DNA from: Lederbergia galactosidilytica
Lineage (GTDB): Bacteria > Bacillota > Bacilli > Bacillales > Bacillaceae_C
Reading direction: 5' to 3'
DNA length: 64,000 nucleotides
NCBI RefSeq assembly: GCF_017873565.1
Contig: NZ_JAGGKH010000002.1
Coordinates: forward strand, 248,001-312,000
The position numbers and the translations under genes were made by a program. The notes below the pieces were generated by a model. It was given only the letters and a program-made list of their open reading frames with translations, did not search any database and had not been told where the DNA came from. Positions 62,159 through 64,000 of this stretch are shown here, one piece after another. Position 1 is the stretch's first letter, and every line of letters begins with the position of its first letter.

Positions 62159-63394
62159 TTGGCTAGGTTTACTTTATCAAAAATGAAAACATTAGTATTG
62201 GCAACATTAGTGACGTTAATGGCTATATCCATGATCGCTTTACCAGAAGACTCATTAGAAGCATCCATACGTGGATTAAAAATGTGGTGGGAAATTGTTT
62301 TTCCATCTCTCTTCCCCTTTTTTGTCATTTCTGAACTGTTAATTGGTTTTGGAGTGGTTAAATTTTTAGGGGTTCTACTTGAGCCGTTTATGAGACCTTT
62401 TTTTCGTGTTCCTGGAGTTGGTGGATTCGCTTGGGCTATGGGTATGGCCACTGGTTTTCCCGCCGGAGCTAAATTAACTGCTAGACTAAGGCAAGAAAAT
62501 CAATTGACTAAGATTGAAGCACAGAGGTTAGTCTCCTTCACAAATTCATCTAGCCCATTATTCATCTTTGGTGCAGTTTCAGTAGGTTTTTTCCATAATC
62601 CTCGTTTAGGTTTTTTGCTAGCAGCCGCACATTATTTAGGAAATTTTTTTGTTGGTTTTATTATGCGATTCTATGGTGTAAAAGAAAAAAAGCTTAAAAA
62701 ACATAAAGAGAAGAAAGCACTATTCAATATTTCTGAAGCTTTATCATCCTTACATCAAACTAGAATTCAAAATCACAAACCACTTGGTAAACTGCTAGGA
62801 GATGCCGTCATGTCATCCATTCATACTCTCCTTATGATTGGCGGTTTTATTATTCTTTTTTCTGTAATCAATAAATTATTATTTCACCTTCATTTTACTC
62901 CAGCGATCGCATCTTTACTTGACTACATTTTGCCAATTTTGCAGCTCCCAAAAGAATTTGGCAATTCTTTAGTTGCAGGAATTTTTGAAATTACATTGGG
63001 GAGTCAAATGGCTAGCGAAGTCCAAAGTTCAGTTTTATTACAACAAGCGATAATCGTTAGTTTTATTCTCGGTTTTAGTGGTTTTAGTGTACATGCTCAA
63101 GTGGCTAGTATATTAGCAACGACAGATATTGCTTATAAGCCGTTTTTCTTTGCTCGTGTATTGCATGGAATCCTTGCAAGTATATTTACAGTTGTACTTT
63201 GGGAACCTCTTTCCAACTACTTTCATATACAAACAACGAACACCATTGTTCCTGTTTTCCTTCAAGAATATGATCATTGGTGGGAAACCATCTTGGTCGT
63301 GTTCAGTAAGTTTGGTCCATTATTAACGATTATCTCCCTTGTATTTTATCTATTCTTCTATATAAGAAAGATGAGCAACAACCAAGTCAGTTAG
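62159..63394 (+). CDS. ylbJ: Sporulation integral membrane protein YlbJ
   Basis: Multi-pass membrane protein required for spore cortex formation in B. subtilis. The 411 residues carry GLKMWWEIVFPSLFPFFVIS, GMATGFPAGAKLTARLRQ and FTNSSSPLFIFG, family signatures, and about eight hydrophobic segments. I place the start at a TTG eight bases after AGGGGGT; an in-frame start at 62114 would add 15 residues without a clear ribosome binding site, and an ATG at 62183 is also possible. Confidence 0.9.
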   Translation: MARFTLSKMKTLVLATLVTLMAISMIALPEDSLEASIRGLKMWWEIVFPSLFPFFVISELLIGFGVVKFLGVLLEPFMRPFFRVPGVGGFAWAMGMATGFPAGAKLTARLRQENQLTKIEAQRLVSFTNSSSPLFIFGAVSVGFFHNPRLGFLLAAAHYLGNFFVGFIMRFYGVKEKKLKKHKEKKALFNISEALSSLHQTRIQNHKPLGKLLGDAVMSSIHTLLMIGGFIILFSVINKLLFHLHFTPAIASLLDYILPILQLPKEFGNSLVAGIFEITLGSQMASEVQSSVLLQQAIIVSFILGFSGFSVHAQVASILATTDIAYKPFFFARVLHGILASIFTVVLWEPLSNYFHIQTTNTIVPVFLQEYDHWWETILVVFSKFGPLLTIISLVFYLFFYIRKMSNNQVS

Positions 63395-63438
63395 TAAATA
63401 TACAATAGATGATTCTTACCATTCCTTAAATTGATTGC

Positions 63439-63494
63439 GAAAAAAGCTGTATTTATCCGCTGATAATAGTTTCAATGGATAAATACAGCTTTTC
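63439..63494. terminator. Bidirectional terminator between ylbJ and coaD
   Basis: AAAAGCTGTATTTATCC pairs perfectly with GGATAAATACAGCTTTT around an 18-base loop, between convergent genes. Confidence 0.92.
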
Positions 63495-63500
63495 TATAAT

Positions 63501-63998
<498 letters not shown>

Positions 63999-64000
63999 AC

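Overview
The window is a chromosomal segment of a low-GC, endospore-forming Firmicute, almost certainly a member of the Bacillaceae. It carries sigE, sigG, spoIIGA, spoVD, spoVE and gerR, a bacillithiol gene (bshC), the RqcH/RemA/RsfA families, and a gene order matching the Bacillus subtilis fmt-to-coaD segment (pyr, div/ylm, spoIIG, dcw, ylb). No rRNA, tRNA, prophage, CRISPR or accessory island was seen.

Layout, left to right. (1) 1-6.2 kb, minus strand: fmt (cut by the window edge), priA, coaBC, rpoZ, gmk, remA. (2) 6.6-11.5 kb: a P-type Ca2+ ATPase (minus) and rqcH (plus). (3) 11.6-22.3 kb: the pyrimidine operon pyrR-B-C-carA-carB-K-D-F-E, with a sigma-A promoter and two PyrR attenuators but no pyrP. 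(4) 22.3-30.6 kb: rluD-type synthase, lspA, ileS with a T-box leader, divIVA, ylmH, ylmG, sepF, ylmE, ylmC. (5) 30.9-34.4 kb: an IS1182-like remnant, then sigG, sigE and spoIIGA. (6) 34.7-53.8 kb: the division and cell wall cluster ftsZ-ftsA-sbp-ylxX-ylxW-divIB-murG // spoVE-murD-mraY // murE // spoVD // pbpB-ftsL-rsmH-mraZ. (7) 54-64 kb: bshC, panE, a ylbP acetyltransferase with an amber codon, a DUF4064 protein, gerR, rpmF, ylbN, tmcAL, ylbK, ylbJ, coaD.

How the genes work together. The pyr genes make UMP under PyrR control. The dcw genes take UDP-MurNAc peptide to lipid II, build the Z-ring, and supply both vegetative (pbpB) and spore-specific (spoVD, spoVE) peptidoglycan synthesis. spoIIGA, sigE and sigG form the mother-cell and forespore sigma cascade.

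The most unusual signal is the pyrimidine CarA subunit. It is full length, but its glutaminase nucleophile Cys is Gly246 and its catalytic His is Gln331, so it should not hydrolyse glutamine. Other notable points are an apparent CTG start codon for spoIIGA, an amber codon at position 7 of ylbP, and an IS1182-like remnant that duplicated the sigG terminator hairpin as a 25-bp direct repeat. Several genes expected from B. subtilis synteny (def, yloC, pyrP, ylyA, ylmD, murB, ylbL) are absent from their usual places. Many of those gaps hold repeats: a 125-bp palindromic tandem repeat, elements bounded by TGTTCAAAAA inverted repeats, and a GC-rich element found just upstream of the ribosome binding sites of pyrR and rpmF. 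Gene order comparisons are from memory of B. subtilis; no database was searched.
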